This document shows positions 63,947-64,000 of a DNA stretch of 64,000 nucleotides, one piece after another (the first letter of the stretch is position 1; the number at the start of each line of letters is the position of its first letter). The DNA is from Empedobacter brevis NBRC 14943 = ATCC 43319 (GTDB taxonomy: Bacteria; Bacteroidota; Bacteroidia; Flavobacteriales; Weeksellaceae): positions 1-64,000 of the forward strand of contig NZ_KB908305.1 of the NCBI RefSeq assembly GCF_000382425.1. Reading direction: 5' to 3'. The notes under the pieces are model-generated. The model did no database searches. It saw only the letters and a list, made by a program, of their open reading frames with translations, and was not told the DNA's origin. Made by a program: the position numbers and the translations under genes.

Positions 63947-64000
63947 CTATTTTTTTGCTTTTTTACGGCGTCCCCACCAAATCATAAAACCTGTCACCGG
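63947..64000 (-). CDS. 3' end of a membrane protein gene (partial)
   Basis: The last 17 codons (PVTGFMIWWGRRKKAKK, stop) on the minus strand run off the window. The TM helix followed by WWGRRKK is typical of PepSY-associated TM helix proteins, but too little is present for a firm call. Confidence 0.5.
   Translation of the reverse strand, partial: PVTGFMIWWGRRKKAKK

Overview
The window is a chromosomal segment of a low-GC member of the Flavobacteriia (Bacteroidota). The evidence is a gldH gliding-motility lipoprotein gene between ricT and a class A PBP gene, prs next to a bL25/Ctc gene, Bacteroidota-type -7 promoter boxes (TAnnTTTG), many short lipoproteins with SC or AC lipoboxes, and DUF779 beside an aldehyde dehydrogenase. 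I cannot name the genus; codon use and gene content fit a Weeksellaceae or Flavobacteriaceae member.

Region 1 (1-9.1 kb) is a polymorphic-toxin locus. An RHS protein enters from the left and ends in an L,D-transpeptidase-like tip. Behind it lie several displaced tip + immunity cassettes: a metzincin protease, two JAB/JAMM-type tips, a decayed RHS fragment ending in a PD-(D/E)XK-like nuclease, and a DUF4258-like tip. Each tip is followed by a small gene that is exported when the tip looks envelope-acting and cytoplasmic when it looks like a nuclease. A recurring hairpin element separates modules, and three modules still carry about 190 bp of homologous RHS core.

Region 2 (9.2-36.9 kb) is core chromosome. 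It holds a thrA-thrB-thrC operon with a threonine/isoleucine-rich leader peptide and attenuator, a KASIII-like protein lacking the usual His/Asn, a GH3-family enzyme, ppc, ruvC, a glutamine cyclotransferase, a hemerythrin/Rrf2 pair, prs-rplY, an OmpA protein, a short polysaccharide-export operon (dehydratase, Wza-like, Wzc-like tyrosine kinase), a SpoU methylase, and a U32 peptidase plus ferredoxin pair.

Region 3 (36.94-53.62 kb) is an integrated mobilizable island of about 16.7 kb. A 23-bp direct repeat of the tmRNA 3' end flanks it, and the intact ssrA is on the right (minus strand). It encodes a tyrosine integrase, DUF3853, a RecA-like ATPase, a MobV-type relaxase with hairpins upstream, AbiH, and a four-gene minus-strand operon: an MmeI-family DNA methyltransferase without a visible nuclease motif, an AlbA_2/ATPase-type regulator broken by one frameshift, an SF2 helicase and a GIY-YIG nuclease. 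Between regulator and helicase are three operator-like tandem repeats. On the right are a Cys-rich protein, a highly structured element with two mutually exclusive folds, a small RHH-like protein, a histidine phosphatase and an unknown protein. The methylase-AlbA_2-helicase-GIY-YIG set is the best candidate for an undescribed defence system.

Region 4 (54.1-64 kb) is core chromosome again: aldehyde dehydrogenase + DUF779, gltX, an MBL-fold hydrolase, ricT-gldH-pbp1A, a small membrane protein, a GNAT acetyltransferase and the 3' end of another gene.
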